Of a DNA stretch of 64,000 nucleotides, positions 8,915 to 18,764 are shown piece by piece. Positions within the stretch are counted from its first letter, which is position 1. The number at the start of each line of letters is the position of its first letter. Under the pieces are notes generated by a model. The model was not told the DNA's origin and made no database searches. It worked only from the letters and a program-made list of their open reading frames with translations. Source of the stretch: Shewanella morhuae. Its GTDB lineage: Bacteria > Pseudomonadota > Gammaproteobacteria > Enterobacterales > Shewanellaceae. The stretch covers positions 62,001 to 126,000 of the forward strand of contig NZ_FTNN01000008.1 in the NCBI RefSeq assembly GCF_900156405.1, in the 5' to 3' direction. The translations under genes were made by a program, and so were the position numbers.

Positions 8915-10006
8915 ATGCTGAAATTCCTATTGAAGTCGAGCTTAATTGCATTTCTATATTGTCTATTCTCCATCAATAGCGTGAACGCTGTTGAAGTGAG
9001 TAAATTAGATGAGGCCAATGTGCCTGTGTCTTCTCGGGCGGTTGCTGAACGTGACAAAGCCTTAAAGAGTACGCTTGAGCAAGTGATTATCAAAAATACC
9101 GGTACGGCACGTTCTTTAAATAATAGTCTTATTCAGTCTCAACTTCGTAATCCTGATACCTTGTTGAGCCAATATGGCTATATTGAACAAAATGGTCAGT
9201 TGTTGTTAACGGCCAGTTTTGAACACCGTCGCATTGTGGCTTTGCTGCGCCAAGCGCAATTACCTGTATGGGGGACTCAGCGTCCTCTAACATTGTTTTG
9301 GGTGGCGATGCCTGGAGAGGGGGACACTATCATTTTAAGTGATTCGTCGACCTTAGCTGAACGTAAACAATTTAGTGATTTTTCCGATGCCCGTGGTATT
9401 CCAGTGCTATTACCAATACTCGATCTTGACGAGCTTATGGGCATCAATCCTAACGATATTAAGGGCATGTTTGCCGATATTGTGGCCAGTGTCTCTGGCC
9501 GTTATCAAGCTGATTTTCTGGCATTAGTGGCGATTGATGCCGCAGGTAATCAAGTTCGTTATCGTTTAAATTTATATAATAAGGCGACGGTTGATTCTTT
9601 AACGCCACCTATATTTACCTTTAATGGTACGGCTGAAAACTCCGCTCAAGCGGTGACGGCTATGATGACGGCGCTAGGCGAATATTATTTTACCAAATAT
9701 GCCATTGCTGATACGGGCGCGCAGCAAGGCGCGAGCGTTACCTTTGTAAATATACAAAAAATGGTGCAATTAGTTGAAGTTGAAAAGTATTTAAAACAGC
9801 TCAGTGCGGTTAAAAATGCCACGTTAACTCATATCCAAGGCCATACTGCGACATTCTCATTAGATTTGTTTGGTTCAGAAACAGATTTAGAGCGTTTATT
9901 GAGTTTAGAGCCGCGTATTTCTGTGGTCGCCCCTGTGAGTGCAGGCGAGTTTAGTCCAGTCGTAAATAAGGCGGGTAAACCGGTTTATGAGTGGCGTTTA
10001 CCCTAG
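8915..10006 (+). CDS. DUF2066 domain-containing exported protein
   Basis: A 363-aa protein with an N-terminal signal peptide (hydrophobic residues 3-20, probable cleavage after SVNA at about 25), so it is likely periplasmic. The rest matches the DUF2066 family commonly encoded just upstream of hda in gammaproteobacteria. Function is unknown. Visible family-like stretches are QPLTLFWVAMPGE-type beta strands near residue 125 and a repeated alpha/beta pattern, with no recognisable catalytic motif. The Shine-Dalgarno is weak. A 12-bp hairpin separates it from hda by 65 bp, so partial read-through to hda is possible. Confidence 0.85.
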   Translation: MLKFLLKSSLIAFLYCLFSINSVNAVEVSKLDEANVPVSSRAVAERDKALKSTLEQVIIKNTGTARSLNNSLIQSQLRNPDTLLSQYGYIEQNGQLLLTASFEHRRIVALLRQAQLPVWGTQRPLTLFWVAMPGEGDTIILSDSSTLAERKQFSDFSDARGIPVLLPILDLDELMGINPNDIKGMFADIVASVSGRYQADFLALVAIDAAGNQVRYRLNLYNKATVDSLTPPIFTFNGTAENSAQAVTAMMTALGEYYFTKYAIADTGAQQGASVTFVNIQKMVQLVEVEKYLKQLSAVKNATLTHIQGHTATFSLDLFGSETDLERLLSLEPRISVVAPVSAGEFSPVVNKAGKPVYEWRLP

Positions 10007-10015
10007 AATATTATT

Positions 10016-10043
10016 GGCAATGCTAAGTTTACTTAGCATTGCC
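10016..10043 (+). terminator. Hairpin between the DUF2066 gene and hda
   Basis: A perfect 12-bp stem GGCAATGCTAAG/CTTAGCATTGCC with a TTTA loop starts nine bases after the stop codon. The following TTGTGTTAATTT is a poor T run, so it may attenuate or stabilise the message and need not terminate it fully. Confidence 0.55.
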
Positions 10044-10071
10044 TTGTGTTAATTTGAATTGAGAACACCGA

Positions 10072-10782
10072 GTGCCATTAAACTCACCTCTACAACTCTC
10101 GCTGCCTGTGCATTTGCCAGATGACGAAACCTTTAACAGTTATTATCCGGCTTCGGGTAATGATGAACTTATTCAAAAACTAAGAGCCAGTGCTGAAGGG
10201 CATGGTGAAGCCGCCATTTATTTTTGGGGCCCAGTGAAATCTGGCCGAACGCATTTAATGCACGCCGCTTGCGCCCATGCCAATGAAGTCGATCGTCGTA
10301 GTTTTTATATCCCCTTAGGCATACATGCCAGTATTTCAACAGCCTTGCTGGAAGGTTTAGAGCAGCTAGATTTGGTGTGTATTGATGATGTTGACGCCAT
10401 CGCCGGCCATCCCGTATGGGAAGAAGCGATTTTTGATCTTTATAATCGAGTGGCAGAACATAAAAATTGTGCTTTAGTGGTCAGTGGCAGTTCATCACCG
10501 GTTGACGCAGGATTTCTGCTACCCGATCTTGTTTCACGCATGCAATGGGGCCTTAATTATCAGCTACAACCTATGGCGGATGATGAAAAACTTGCCGCAT
10601 TACAACGCCGCGCCGCCATGCGTGGGCTGCAACTACCAGAAGATGTTGGGCGTTTTTTATTGAACCGTATGGCGCGGGATTTACGTACCTTGTTTGATGT
10701 ATTAGATAAATTAGACAAAGCCTCGTTAGTGCATCAGCGTAAACTCACCATTCCCTTTGCTAAAGAGACACTGCATCTTTAG
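10072..10782 (+). CDS. hda: Hda, regulatory inactivator of DnaA
   Basis: Hda works with the DNA-loaded beta clamp to stimulate ATP hydrolysis by DnaA and so prevents over-initiation of replication. The 236-aa protein starts with GTG. It has the clamp-binding motif QLSLP at residues 8-12 and a degenerate Walker A FWGPVKSGRTH (51-61). Walker B-like LVCIDDVDAI spans 101-110, and the AAA+ sensor region follows with the RDLRTLFDVLDKLD arginine motif. Length and motifs match E. coli Hda. The GTG start fits the non-ATG start reported for this gene elsewhere. A strong terminator follows. Confidence 0.96.
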   Translation: MPLNSPLQLSLPVHLPDDETFNSYYPASGNDELIQKLRASAEGHGEAAIYFWGPVKSGRTHLMHAACAHANEVDRRSFYIPLGIHASISTALLEGLEQLDLVCIDDVDAIAGHPVWEEAIFDLYNRVAEHKNCALVVSGSSSPVDAGFLLPDLVSRMQWGLNYQLQPMADDEKLAALQRRAAMRGLQLPEDVGRFLLNRMARDLRTLFDVLDKLDKASLVHQRKLTIPFAKETLHL

Positions 10783-10826
10783 GTGAGTGATAGTTTTGTT
10801 CTAACCGATATGGAACAGTGAATAAC

Positions 10827-10862
10827 AAAAAGCCCGTTGTGCTGAATGCAGACGGGCTTTTT
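10827..10862 (+). terminator. Terminator of hda
   Basis: AAAAAGCCCGT (10827-10837) pairs perfectly with ACGGGCTTTTT (10852-10862), giving an 11-bp stem ending in a T run, 45 bp after the hda stop codon. Confidence 0.9.
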
Positions 10863-10892
10863 ATTATTGACAACATGAAAATTTTTCATAAA

Positions 10893-10915
10893 AAAGGCTC
10901 TATTTTAGAGCCTTT
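10893..10915 (-). terminator. Terminator for the gcvR-bcp transcript
   Basis: AAAGGCTCTA (10893-10902) pairs with TAGAGCCTTT (10906-10915) around a TTT loop. Read on the minus strand it ends in a run of T residues. It lies about 120 bp beyond the bcp stop codon. Confidence 0.75.
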
Positions 10916-11032
10916 GTCGTTATCAATTGCTGATTATTTATTCAAGTGAATCACGTAGATGTGCCACTTTTATACAAACTTCAAATCGGATAGTCGATAA
11001 AGTCAGTATATTTGGCTATTACACTTAATCAA

Positions 11033-11500
11033 TTAACCTGCAATTTTCGCGAGTACAACTTCATGGTGATCTTTGGTTTTAAACTTATCAAACACATGGG
11101 CGACAGTGCCGTCAGTATTGATAAGAAAACTTAATCGATGAATGCCGTCATAGATTTTACCCATGAATTTTTTCTCACCCCAAACTCCAAAAGCATCGGC
11201 AACGCTGTGGTCTTCGTCACTGAGCAAGGTAAAGTTGAGCGCTTGTTTTTCAGCAAACTTTGCCAGTTTAGCCACAGGATCTGGGCTAATGCCTAATACA
11301 GTCACATTATGGTTATCAAGTGCGGCTTTGCTATCACGTAGTCCGCAGGCTTGTACAGTGCAACCTGGCGTTGACGCTTTAGGGTAAAAGTACACTAAAA
11401 CAGGGCCTTGCTTAAGGCTATCAGCCAATGACACTGAGTTGCCATGCTGATCTTTAAGGGTGAATTGAGGCGCTTTGGCCCCTGCGGTTAAGGTGTTCAT
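11033..11500 (-). CDS. bcp: Thioredoxin-dependent thiol peroxidase (Bcp/PrxQ)
   Basis: Cytoplasmic peroxiredoxin reducing hydrogen peroxide and organic hydroperoxides with electrons from thioredoxin. The 155-aa protein carries the PrxQ signature ASTPGCTVQACGLRD, with peroxidatic C47 and resolving C52. The N-terminal APQFTLKDQHG strand and the C-terminal RLSFLINTDGTVAHVF strand are typical. It overlaps the gcvR stop by four bases (ATGA), showing translational coupling. The gcvR-bcp pair is also adjacent in E. coli. Confidence 0.96.
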   Translation of the reverse strand: MNTLTAGAKAPQFTLKDQHGNSVSLADSLKQGPVLVYFYPKASTPGCTVQACGLRDSKAALDNHNVTVLGISPDPVAKLAKFAEKQALNFTLLSDEDHSVADAFGVWGEKKFMGKIYDGIHRLSFLINTDGTVAHVFDKFKTKDHHEVVLAKIAG

Positions 11501-12048
11501 CTTTTATCCTCTAATATTGCGGTGCCTTCCATACGACGAATAATACAATTTAAGGTCATATCTTGGGCGAGTTGATAGATACTCTGTTCAAGCTTTTCTA
11601 GTTCAACTTTTTCAGGAATATTAATGGTTAATGACACATTTTGAGTCTGTTCACCATCAGGAAGTTCTTCAGAGTAGGAACGAACTGCAGCGAGATCTAA
11701 TGATCTGTCAGCCAAGAATTGCGTGATACGTTTAATGGTGCCGCGTTGGTCTTTACCTGTGAAGCATACTTCAAGGCGAGAGAGGTAATTTTGTGGCGTA
11801 TGTTTAGAGGTACGCTTCATTACTGTCATCAGTTCTAATTCGACACCAAGACTTGGGAGCATGCTTTCTATTTTAGTTATAGATACCCACGAGCCTGACA
11901 ACATCATAATTAGGGTAAATTCGTTACCAAATAATGCCATACGGCTGTCGACGATATCGCAGTCACAGTCACTGGCAAGCCGAGCTAGTTTACCTACGAG
12001 CCCAGGACGGTCGAGCCCCATTGCTGTTACGACCAGGAAATTGGTCAT
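11497..12048 (-). CDS. gcvR: GcvR, glycine cleavage system regulatory protein
   Basis: A 183-aa protein with two ACT domains (about residues 5-75 and 92-170). In E. coli GcvR binds glycine and antagonises GcvA, so that the glycine cleavage operon is repressed when glycine is scarce. The MGLDRPGLVGKLARLASDCDCDIVDSRM stretch and the second FTGKDQRGTIKRITQFL ligand-binding loop are visible. There is no DNA-binding domain, as expected for an anti-activator. It is divergent from dapA and translationally coupled to bcp. Confidence 0.94.
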   Translation of the reverse strand: MTNFLVVTAMGLDRPGLVGKLARLASDCDCDIVDSRMALFGNEFTLIMMLSGSWVSITKIESMLPSLGVELELMTVMKRTSKHTPQNYLSRLEVCFTGKDQRGTIKRITQFLADRSLDLAAVRSYSEELPDGEQTQNVSLTINIPEKVELEKLEQSIYQLAQDMTLNCIIRRMEGTAILEDKR

Positions 12049-12219
12049 GAATTCTCCTCACTTTTCGATATCATAGAGCGAAAACTCAGGGTTAAAGTTG
12101 AGTTTTTGTGCGGGATGTAATGCTACCATAACTAATTCAATTTGAGAGCCCTGTTAATGCTTGTCATTAATGGTTGGCATCAGTACCATAGCAAATCCTG
12201 AAATCTTGGGGAAAGTCAG

Positions 12220-13104
12220 ATGATAAACGGAAGCATCGTAGCCTTAATCACGCCAATGAACAGTGATGGCTCAGTAGATTTTGCAAGTCTTGAAAAGTTA
12301 GTCGAATTCCATATTGACCAAGGTACAGATGCCATTGTAGCCGTTGGTACCACAGGCGAGTCAGCGACTCTGCCTATGTCTGAGCATGTAACGGTGGTTT
12401 CACAAACTGTTAAATTTGCAGCAGGCCGAATTCCGGTTATTGGTGGCAATGGTGCTAATGCCACATCTGAAGCCGTTGAGCTCACCAAGTCCTTATCTAA
12501 GGTGGGTGTCGCCGCTATGCTTGGCGTCACGCCATATTATAATAAGCCAACTCCTAAGGGATTGATTGCGCATTATAAAGCTGTGGCTGCCAGCACAGAT
12601 ATTCCACAAATTCTTTATAATGTACCAGGCCGTACTGCCGTTGATATGTTGCCAGAAACCGTTGCCGAGTTAGTCAGCGTTAGCAACATTATTGGCGTTA
12701 AAGAAGCAACCGGTGACTTATCCCGTGTCAAACGCCTGCGCGAATTGTGCGGTGATGACTTTATGCTGTACAGCGGCGATGATGCCACTGCCAGAGAATT
12801 TTTACTCTTGGGTGGTAACGGCGTTATCTCAGTGGCGAATAACATCGCGCCAAAAGCTTTTAAAGCAATGTGTGATGCCGCACTTGCGGGCAACGCTGAG
12901 CTTGCTCTTACGATAGACACGCCGCTGCGCGGTTTATATAGCACACTCTTTTGTGAAGCCAACCCAATCCCCGTAAAATGGGCAGCCCATCGCATGGGTT
13001 TGATTAAATGTGGCCATATTCGTTTACCTTTGACTGAACTTTCTGAGCAATGTCATGGTCTGTTGATAGAAGCAATGACTCGTGCCCAGATAGAGGTTAA
13101 ATAA
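12220..13104 (+). CDS. dapA: 4-hydroxy-tetrahydrodipicolinate synthase
   Basis: Condenses pyruvate with aspartate semialdehyde, the first committed step to diaminopimelate and lysine. The 294-aa protein keeps the TIM-barrel active site: Schiff-base K161 (GVKEATGD), Y133 (YNVPGRT) and T44-T45 in GTTGES. Length equals the E. coli enzyme within two residues. ATG at 12220 has a TTGGGGA ribosome site. The bamC gene follows after three bases, the same pair as in E. coli, so the two are cotranscribed. Confidence 0.97.
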   Translation: MINGSIVALITPMNSDGSVDFASLEKLVEFHIDQGTDAIVAVGTTGESATLPMSEHVTVVSQTVKFAAGRIPVIGGNGANATSEAVELTKSLSKVGVAAMLGVTPYYNKPTPKGLIAHYKAVAASTDIPQILYNVPGRTAVDMLPETVAELVSVSNIIGVKEATGDLSRVKRLRELCGDDFMLYSGDDATAREFLLLGGNGVISVANNIAPKAFKAMCDAALAGNAELALTIDTPLRGLYSTLFCEANPIPVKWAAHRMGLIKCGHIRLPLTELSEQCHGLLIEAMTRAQIEVK

Positions 13105-13107
13105 TTA

Positions 13108-14205
13108 ATGTTAAAGAAAGTCACTCCACTGATCTTAGTTGCTGCTGTTGCAGCGTGCAGTTCACCACTTGAGCGTCGCCAAGCAAACGGTAGTGAAGAC
13201 TATGTTCAGGCTGAGCAAACGCCTTTGCTGAAAATCCCCGCAGGATTAAATACACCGCCCTACAATAAAGAATTCGATGTGCCTGCGTTAGGGTCTAAAG
13301 TCAACGCTACGCTGTATGGTAAAAATTTAGATATCCGCCCACCACTGCAAGTACTGCCGATGGCAGAGGGTACTCGTGTGGAAGAGGGCAGCGATAATAT
13401 TAAAATTGTTATTGAATCTATTGATAATAGTGTCGATTTGAAACAAGAAATATTTGCCAACTTAGATGGTTTTTTTGCGCAAAAGGGCATCGTGATCCGT
13501 AGCCGTGATTTTGACAAAGGCAGCATAGAAACCGATTGGATTGAAAGTCGTGAAGTGATCGAATCGAGCATGTGGGGTTCTGATAATGTTTATCTACTTC
13601 GCCAGCGCTATCGTTTTGATGTTGAAGCGCGTCCGCATGGTCGTACTGCGAATATCGTTATTCATTTAGTTGAACACGAAGAATTTTTTGACGATAAAGC
13701 GCAAAAAGTATTGTTAAATGGTGAAGATAAACAAAGATATACGATTGATATGCTTAACAGTGCTATTGCCTATATCAGTATTAAGCGCGAACAATCGATT
13801 CAAGCTAATCGTTTGAAACAAACCTTAGGTATTAATGTCGATCTGGTTACACCGGAAGACGGCAAAGCTTACTGGTCTGCTAAAGCGCCTTATAAACAAG
13901 TGTGGGATCGCCTGCGTATTGTGCTGCCTGAAATGGGCTTTGAAATTGCCGATATGGACAGTAGTAAAGGATTGTACTTTATCAAGTTTGACGATAACTC
14001 AGGTTTCTGGAGTTCATTGTGGGGCGAAGATAAGCTAGCGCTGAAAGAAGGCAATTATCGTTTACTGCTTGAAGATGGCGACACGCCTGAAGAAACTAAA
14101 ATCTTCTTACGCGATGGCGAAGATAAACCATTGAGTGATGAAACAGTCACTAATGTGTATAAGTCACTGTCAAACCTGATGAAAGAAGAACGTAAACTAC
14201 GTTAA
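13108..14205 (+). CDS. bamC: BamC, outer membrane assembly lipoprotein
   Basis: Accessory lipoprotein of the BAM machine that inserts beta-barrel proteins into the outer membrane. The 365-aa precursor has a short signal peptide ending in a VAAC lipobox with acylated C17. An unstructured N-terminal lasso (about 18-95) follows, then two helix-grip domains, as in E. coli BamC (344 aa). It starts three bases after dapA with almost no room for its own ribosome site, suggesting coupling. A terminator follows the stop codon. Confidence 0.94.
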   Translation: MLKKVTPLILVAAVAACSSPLERRQANGSEDYVQAEQTPLLKIPAGLNTPPYNKEFDVPALGSKVNATLYGKNLDIRPPLQVLPMAEGTRVEEGSDNIKIVIESIDNSVDLKQEIFANLDGFFAQKGIVIRSRDFDKGSIETDWIESREVIESSMWGSDNVYLLRQRYRFDVEARPHGRTANIVIHLVEHEEFFDDKAQKVLLNGEDKQRYTIDMLNSAIAYISIKREQSIQANRLKQTLGINVDLVTPEDGKAYWSAKAPYKQVWDRLRIVLPEMGFEIADMDSSKGLYFIKFDDNSGFWSSLWGEDKLALKEGNYRLLLEDGDTPEETKIFLRDGEDKPLSDETVTNVYKSLSNLMKEERKLR

Positions 14206-14220
14206 TATTATTCATCATTT

Positions 14221-14246
14221 AAAAGGGCGAATTATCGCCCTTTTTT
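14221..14246 (+). terminator. Terminator of dapA-bamC
   Basis: GGGCGA (14225-14230) pairs with TCGCCC (14235-14240) around ATTA, preceded by AAAA and followed by six T residues, just after the bamC stop. Confidence 0.88.
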
Positions 14247-14408
14247 ATTGGCAAATTTTTAGCTTTTGCAGTTTATTTAACCGAATCATGCTTTGGTTCT
14301 TTATTCGGTTATAACAATGTAATTTGTAAGAAAAAGTAAAACGTATTGCTGCGATGATGTGAGTGAGTAAACTAGCCGTTAACAATGCGAGTCATTCTTG
14401 GAAGCCCG

Positions 14409-15491
14409 ATGAAAAAAATAATGATATTAATCGCCCTTGTGGTCGCAGCTTGGTTTGGATACCAAGCTTTGCAACCGCAAGAGGTTACGACTGCCCAGAT
14501 TAAGCTCATGCCTAACGTGGTGATTGCCACAGCGGCCATGGCACCCATTCGCGATGAAGTCGAGGCTATCGGCACCAATAAGGCCTTTGAGTCGGTGACG
14601 ATTACGCCTAAAGTGACCGATATAGTCACCGCACTTAAGTTTGATGATGGCGACATAGTGAAAAAGGGCACATTGCTCGTTCAATTGCAGAACGCTGAGC
14701 AAATCGCAAAAGTGAAAGCCGCGCAAGTTAAAGTCAGCGATAACCAACGTGAATTCGCCCGAATTAGCTCATTAGTGACAAGCCGCACGGTGGCAGAGTT
14801 AGAGCGCGACAGATTACAAACGTTAATTGATACCACCCGCGCTGAGCTAGAACAGGCACAATCATCACTTAACGATCGCAGCATTCTAGCGCCTTTTAAT
14901 GGTCGCCTAGGGTTACGACAAATCAGCATAGGTAGTTTGGTTTCCCCTGGAACTGTGATTACCACATTGGATGATATCGCCAAGATTAAACTCGATTTTT
15001 CAGTACCTGAACGTTTTATTCAAGATTTAGTCCCCGGTAAAAAGGTCGAAGCTAAAGCTGTCGCATTTCCTGATATTATTTTTAAAGGTGTGGTGACATC
15101 GATTGATAGTCGCGTGAACCCCACAACACGTACAGTGATTGTCCGCGCTGAAATCCCCAATCCTGAACTGCGTTTATTACCGGGTATGTTGATGAAGGTG
15201 AAACTTATCAAACGTAGCCGTGAAGCCTTGATGTTGCCAGAGTCCGCCATTATCCCAATTCAGAATAACCACTATGTTTATAGCGTTAATAGCGACAAGG
15301 TGATTGAGCGTAAACAAGTGACTATTGGCATTCGTACCCGTGGTTGGGTAGAAATATTAGACGGTCTAGCCTTAGGCGAAAATGTGGTTATTCGTGGTCT
15401 ACTAAAAGTCCATCCTGGGGATGAAGTGCAAACGGAGTTTGCTGAAAAGTTTAGTTATCTTGCGGATTCAAGCGCGGAGCCAAGTGTATGA
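14409..15491 (+). CDS. RND efflux periplasmic adaptor (membrane fusion protein)
   Basis: Adaptor joining an inner-membrane RND pump to an outer-membrane channel. The 360-aa protein has an N-terminal membrane anchor (KKIMILIALVVAAWFGYQAL) with no lipobox cysteine. It has lipoyl half-motifs around residues 60-85 (VTALKFDDGDIVKKGTLLV) and 155-185 (APFNGRLGLRQISIGSLVSPG). A helical hairpin lies between them and a beta-barrel domain follows. ATG at 14385 is in frame, but 14409 has the GGAAG ribosome site and puts the anchor at the N-terminus. Its last four bases overlap the pump start. Substrate cannot be told. Confidence 0.92.
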   Translation: MKKIMILIALVVAAWFGYQALQPQEVTTAQIKLMPNVVIATAAMAPIRDEVEAIGTNKAFESVTITPKVTDIVTALKFDDGDIVKKGTLLVQLQNAEQIAKVKAAQVKVSDNQREFARISSLVTSRTVAELERDRLQTLIDTTRAELEQAQSSLNDRSILAPFNGRLGLRQISIGSLVSPGTVITTLDDIAKIKLDFSVPERFIQDLVPGKKVEAKAVAFPDIIFKGVVTSIDSRVNPTTRTVIVRAEIPNPELRLLPGMLMKVKLIKRSREALMLPESAIIPIQNNHYVYSVNSDKVIERKQVTIGIRTRGWVEILDGLALGENVVIRGLLKVHPGDEVQTEFAEKFSYLADSSAEPSV

Positions 15492-18400
15492 TACTTACCG
15501 ATCTCTCGGTTAAACGGCCCGTATTTGCCTCGGTAATCAGCTTGTTACTTGTGGCTTTTGGTCTGGTGTCCTTTGGTAAATTACCGCTGCGAGAATACCC
15601 AAACATTGACCCACCGGTGGTGTCTATCGACACTAACTATCGCGGCGCCAGTGCCGCAGTGGTTGAAAGTCGAATAACCCAATTAATAGAAGACAGAATA
15701 AGTGGCGTCGAGGGCATTCGTCATGTGAGCTCATCGAGTAGTGATGGCCGCTCATCAGTAACCTTAGAATTTGATATTAATCGTAATATTGAAGATGCGG
15801 CTAACGATATACGCGATCGTATTTCAGGTTTACTCGATAATTTGCCCGAAGAAGCTGATCCCCCTGAAGTACAAAAAGCCAATGGTGGCGATGAAGTGAT
15901 CATGTGGCTCAATTTGGTGTCAGATAAAATGACCACCTTAGAATTGACTGATTATGCCAACCGTTACTTGTCGGATCGCTTTTCGGTGGTCGATGGCGTG
16001 GCGCGGATGCGAATTGGTGGCGGAAAAGTTTATGCCATGCGCGTTTGGCTTGATAGGCAAGCTTTGGCATCGCGCAGTTTAACCGTTGCCGATGTAGAAG
16101 CTGCGCTCAGAGCCGAAAACGTCGAATTGCCCGCAGGTTCAATAGAATCAAAAGAGCGCCATTTTACCGTACGGCTTGAGCGTGGTTATCGCACCGCCGA
16201 AGATTTTGCTAACTTAGTCATTACCGAAGGGGAAGATGGTTATTTAGTTAAATTGGGCGATGTGGCGCGGGTAGAAATTGGCTCAGAAGAAGAGCGGATT
16301 ATGTTCCGCGGCAATAAAGAGGCCATGATAGGTTTAGGTGTGTCTAAGCAGTCAACCGCGAATACCTTAGAAGTCGCACGGGCGGTGAATGCGCTGGTCG
16401 ACAAAATCAATCCAACTTTGCCTGCGGGCATGTCGATAAAACGCAGCTACGATAGCTCAGTGTTCATCGAAGCCTCGATTAAAGAAGTGTACCAAACCCT
16501 GTTCACCGCAATGGTCTTAGTGATTATTGTTATTTATCTGTTCCTTGGTAGCGTGCGGGCTATGTTGATCCCGGCGATTACCGTACCAGTGTCCTTGCTA
16601 GGCACATTTATCGTATTGTATGCGCTCGGCTATACCATCAACCTTTTAACGTTACTGGCGATGATCCTTGCCATTGGTATGGTGGTCGATGATGCGATTG
16701 TGATGCTCGAAAATATTCATAGGCGGATTGAGGAAGGCGATTCGCCGCTCAAAGCCGCTTTTCTGGGCGCGCGCGAAGTCGCCTTTGCGGTTATCGCGAC
16801 CACTTTAGTGTTGGTCGCGGTATTTATGCCAATTACTTTCTTAGAGGGAGACTTAGGTAAGTTATTCAAAGAGTTTGCCGTGACTATGAGTGCTGCCGTA
16901 CTGTTTTCTAGCGTGGTTGCATTAACTCTTACGCCGATGATGTGCTCTAAGTTACTCAAGCCAAGCTCGCAGGATTCTTGGTTGGTACGTAAGGTTGATG
17001 GCATCATGACCAAGGTATCAAACCGTTATCAATTATCCTTAAAATCTGCCATGGCCCATCCGTTATTAATGTCGCTTCTGGTGTTAATTGCGTTAGGGTG
17101 TAGTGCTTATTTAGTCCAGAAAGTACCACAGGAATTTGCGCCACAGGAAGATAGAGGCTCGTTATTTTTGATGGTTAATGGCCCTCAAGGTGCGAGTTAC
17201 GAGTACATAGAATCCTATATGAATGAAGTAGAAAACCGCTTGATGCCATTAGTCGATACGGGCGATATCAAACGCTTACTCATTCGTGCCCCCCGTGGTT
17301 TTGGCCGTTCGGCAGATTTTTCTAACGGTATGGCAGTTGTTGTCCTCGAGGATTGGGGGCAGCGTCGTCCAGTCAAAGAGGTGATAACCGATATCAATAA
17401 ACGTCTTGCTGATCTTGCCGGAGTACAAGCATTTCCGGTTATGCGTCAAGCCTTTGGCCGCGGCGTGGCTAAACCTGTGCAGTTTGTGATAGGTGGTCCC
17501 AGTTATGAAGAGCTTGCCCGTTGGCGCGATATCATGATGCAAAAGGCCGCTGAGAACCCCAAATTACTGGGTTTAGATCACGACTATAAAGAAACTAAGC
17601 CTCAGCTAAGAGTGGTGATTGATAGGGACAGAGCGGCAAGTCTTGGGGTGTCGATTTCGAATATTGGTCGTACGTTAGAGTCCATGCTCGGTTCACGCTT
17701 AGTTACAACCTTTATGCGTGATGGTGAAGAATACGATGTCATCATTGAAGGTGAGCGTAGTAATCAAAATACCGCCGCAGATCTGCAAAATATCTATGTT
17801 CGTTCTGAACGCAGTCAAGAGCTTATTCCGCTATCTAACTTAGTGACGGTAGAAGAGTTTGCTGATGCGAGTTCGCTTAATCGTTATAACCGTATGCGCG
17901 CTATCACCATTGAAGCCAGTTTAGAAGATGGTTATAGCCTTGGTGAAGCCCTTGATTATATGAACCAATTGGCACGTACCTATTTACCCGCCGAAGCAGT
18001 GATAAGCTACAAGGGCCAGTCCCTCGATTACCAAGAGTCGGGTAGCTCTATGTATTTTGTGTTCTTGCTGGCGCTGGGAATTGTATTCTTAGTTTTAGCG
18101 GCGCAGTTCGAGAGTTACATTCACCCTATGGTGATTATGCTTACTGTACCACTGGCCACAGTGGGTGCCTTGGCTGGTTTGTGGTTCACCGGGCAAAGTC
18201 TTAATATTTACAGTCAGATAGGTATTATTATGTTGGTCGGGTTGGCGGCTAAAAACGGCATCTTGATTGTCGAGTTTGCCAACCAATTGCGCGATAAAGG
18301 CGTTGAATTTGATAAAGCTATTATTCAAGCCTCAGCGCAGCGCTTACGACCTATTCTCATGACAGGTATCACCACAGCCGCTGGCGCTGTGCCTCTGGTC

Positions 18401-18583
18401 ATGGCCGCAGGCGCGGGTGCTGAAACCCGTTTTGTGATTGGTGTGGTGGTGTTGTCAGGGATTTTATTGGCAACCCTATTCACTATCTTCGTGATCCCCG
18501 CCGCTTACGGACTGTTCGCCCGTAACAGCGGATCGCCTGAAGCCATAGCTCAACAGTTAGAAAAGGAATTAGCTGAGGATTAA
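15488..18583 (+). CDS. RND efflux pump, hydrophobe/amphiphile (HAE-1) family
   Basis: A 1031-aa proton-driven inner-membrane exporter with the RND layout: TM1, large periplasmic loop (about 40-335), TM2-6, TM7, second loop (about 560-865) and TM8-12. The proton-relay pair D401-D402 sits in TM4 (GMVVDDAIVMLENI), and the TM2-adjacent KEVYQTLFTAMVLVIIVIYLFLG stretch is typical. It is translationally coupled to the adaptor by an ATGA overlap. No outer-membrane factor or regulator is adjacent, so a TolC-type channel elsewhere is presumed. A long terminator follows. Confidence 0.94.
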   Translation: MILTDLSVKRPVFASVISLLLVAFGLVSFGKLPLREYPNIDPPVVSIDTNYRGASAAVVESRITQLIEDRISGVEGIRHVSSSSSDGRSSVTLEFDINRNIEDAANDIRDRISGLLDNLPEEADPPEVQKANGGDEVIMWLNLVSDKMTTLELTDYANRYLSDRFSVVDGVARMRIGGGKVYAMRVWLDRQALASRSLTVADVEAALRAENVELPAGSIESKERHFTVRLERGYRTAEDFANLVITEGEDGYLVKLGDVARVEIGSEEERIMFRGNKEAMIGLGVSKQSTANTLEVARAVNALVDKINPTLPAGMSIKRSYDSSVFIEASIKEVYQTLFTAMVLVIIVIYLFLGSVRAMLIPAITVPVSLLGTFIVLYALGYTINLLTLLAMILAIGMVVDDAIVMLENIHRRIEEGDSPLKAAFLGAREVAFAVIATTLVLVAVFMPITFLEGDLGKLFKEFAVTMSAAVLFSSVVALTLTPMMCSKLLKPSSQDSWLVRKVDGIMTKVSNRYQLSLKSAMAHPLLMSLLVLIALGCSAYLVQKVPQEFAPQEDRGSLFLMVNGPQGASYEYIESYMNEVENRLMPLVDTGDIKRLLIRAPRGFGRSADFSNGMAVVVLEDWGQRRPVKEVITDINKRLADLAGVQAFPVMRQAFGRGVAKPVQFVIGGPSYEELARWRDIMMQKAAENPKLLGLDHDYKETKPQLRVVIDRDRAASLGVSISNIGRTLESMLGSRLVTTFMRDGEEYDVIIEGERSNQNTAADLQNIYVRSERSQELIPLSNLVTVEEFADASSLNRYNRMRAITIEASLEDGYSLGEALDYMNQLARTYLPAEAVISYKGQSLDYQESGSSMYFVFLLALGIVFLVLAAQFESYIHPMVIMLTVPLATVGALAGLWFTGQSLNIYSQIGIIMLVGLAAKNGILIVEFANQLRDKGVEFDKAIIQASAQRLRPILMTGITTAAGAVPLVMAAGAGAETRFVIGVVVLSGILLATLFTIFVIPAAYGLFARNSGSPEAIAQQLEKELAED

Positions 18584-18613
18584 TGTTCATCCCGAGTTCA
18601 GGTTAAAGTAATG

Positions 18614-18654
18614 AAATAAGGCGCTTGATACTCATCAAGCGCCTTATTTTTCGC
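18614..18654 (+). terminator. Terminator of the RND adaptor-pump operon
   Basis: A perfect 16-bp stem AAATAAGGCGCTTGAT/ATCAAGCGCCTTATTT (18614-18629 and 18634-18649, loop ACTC) followed by T residues, 31 bp after the pump stop codon. Confidence 0.93.
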
Positions 18655-18681
18655 CATTTGAACCTCGTTTTACCCCTTACC

Positions 18682-18709
18682 CTTGAAATGTCAATTTGGA
18701 GCCCCATTT
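18682..18709 (+). promoter_or_regulatory. Heat-shock (sigma-32) promoter of htpG
   Basis: CTTGAAA (18682-18688), a 13-base spacer and CCCCATTT (18702-18709) match the sigma-32 consensus CTTGAAA-N11-16-CCCCATnT almost exactly. The -10 box ends about 55 bp before the htpG start, so the gene is under RpoH heat-shock control. Confidence 0.9.
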
Positions 18710-18764
18710 AAGTAACCACTAAGCGTTACTTTGCCTAATTGCGTAATAAATGAGGGAAACTTTC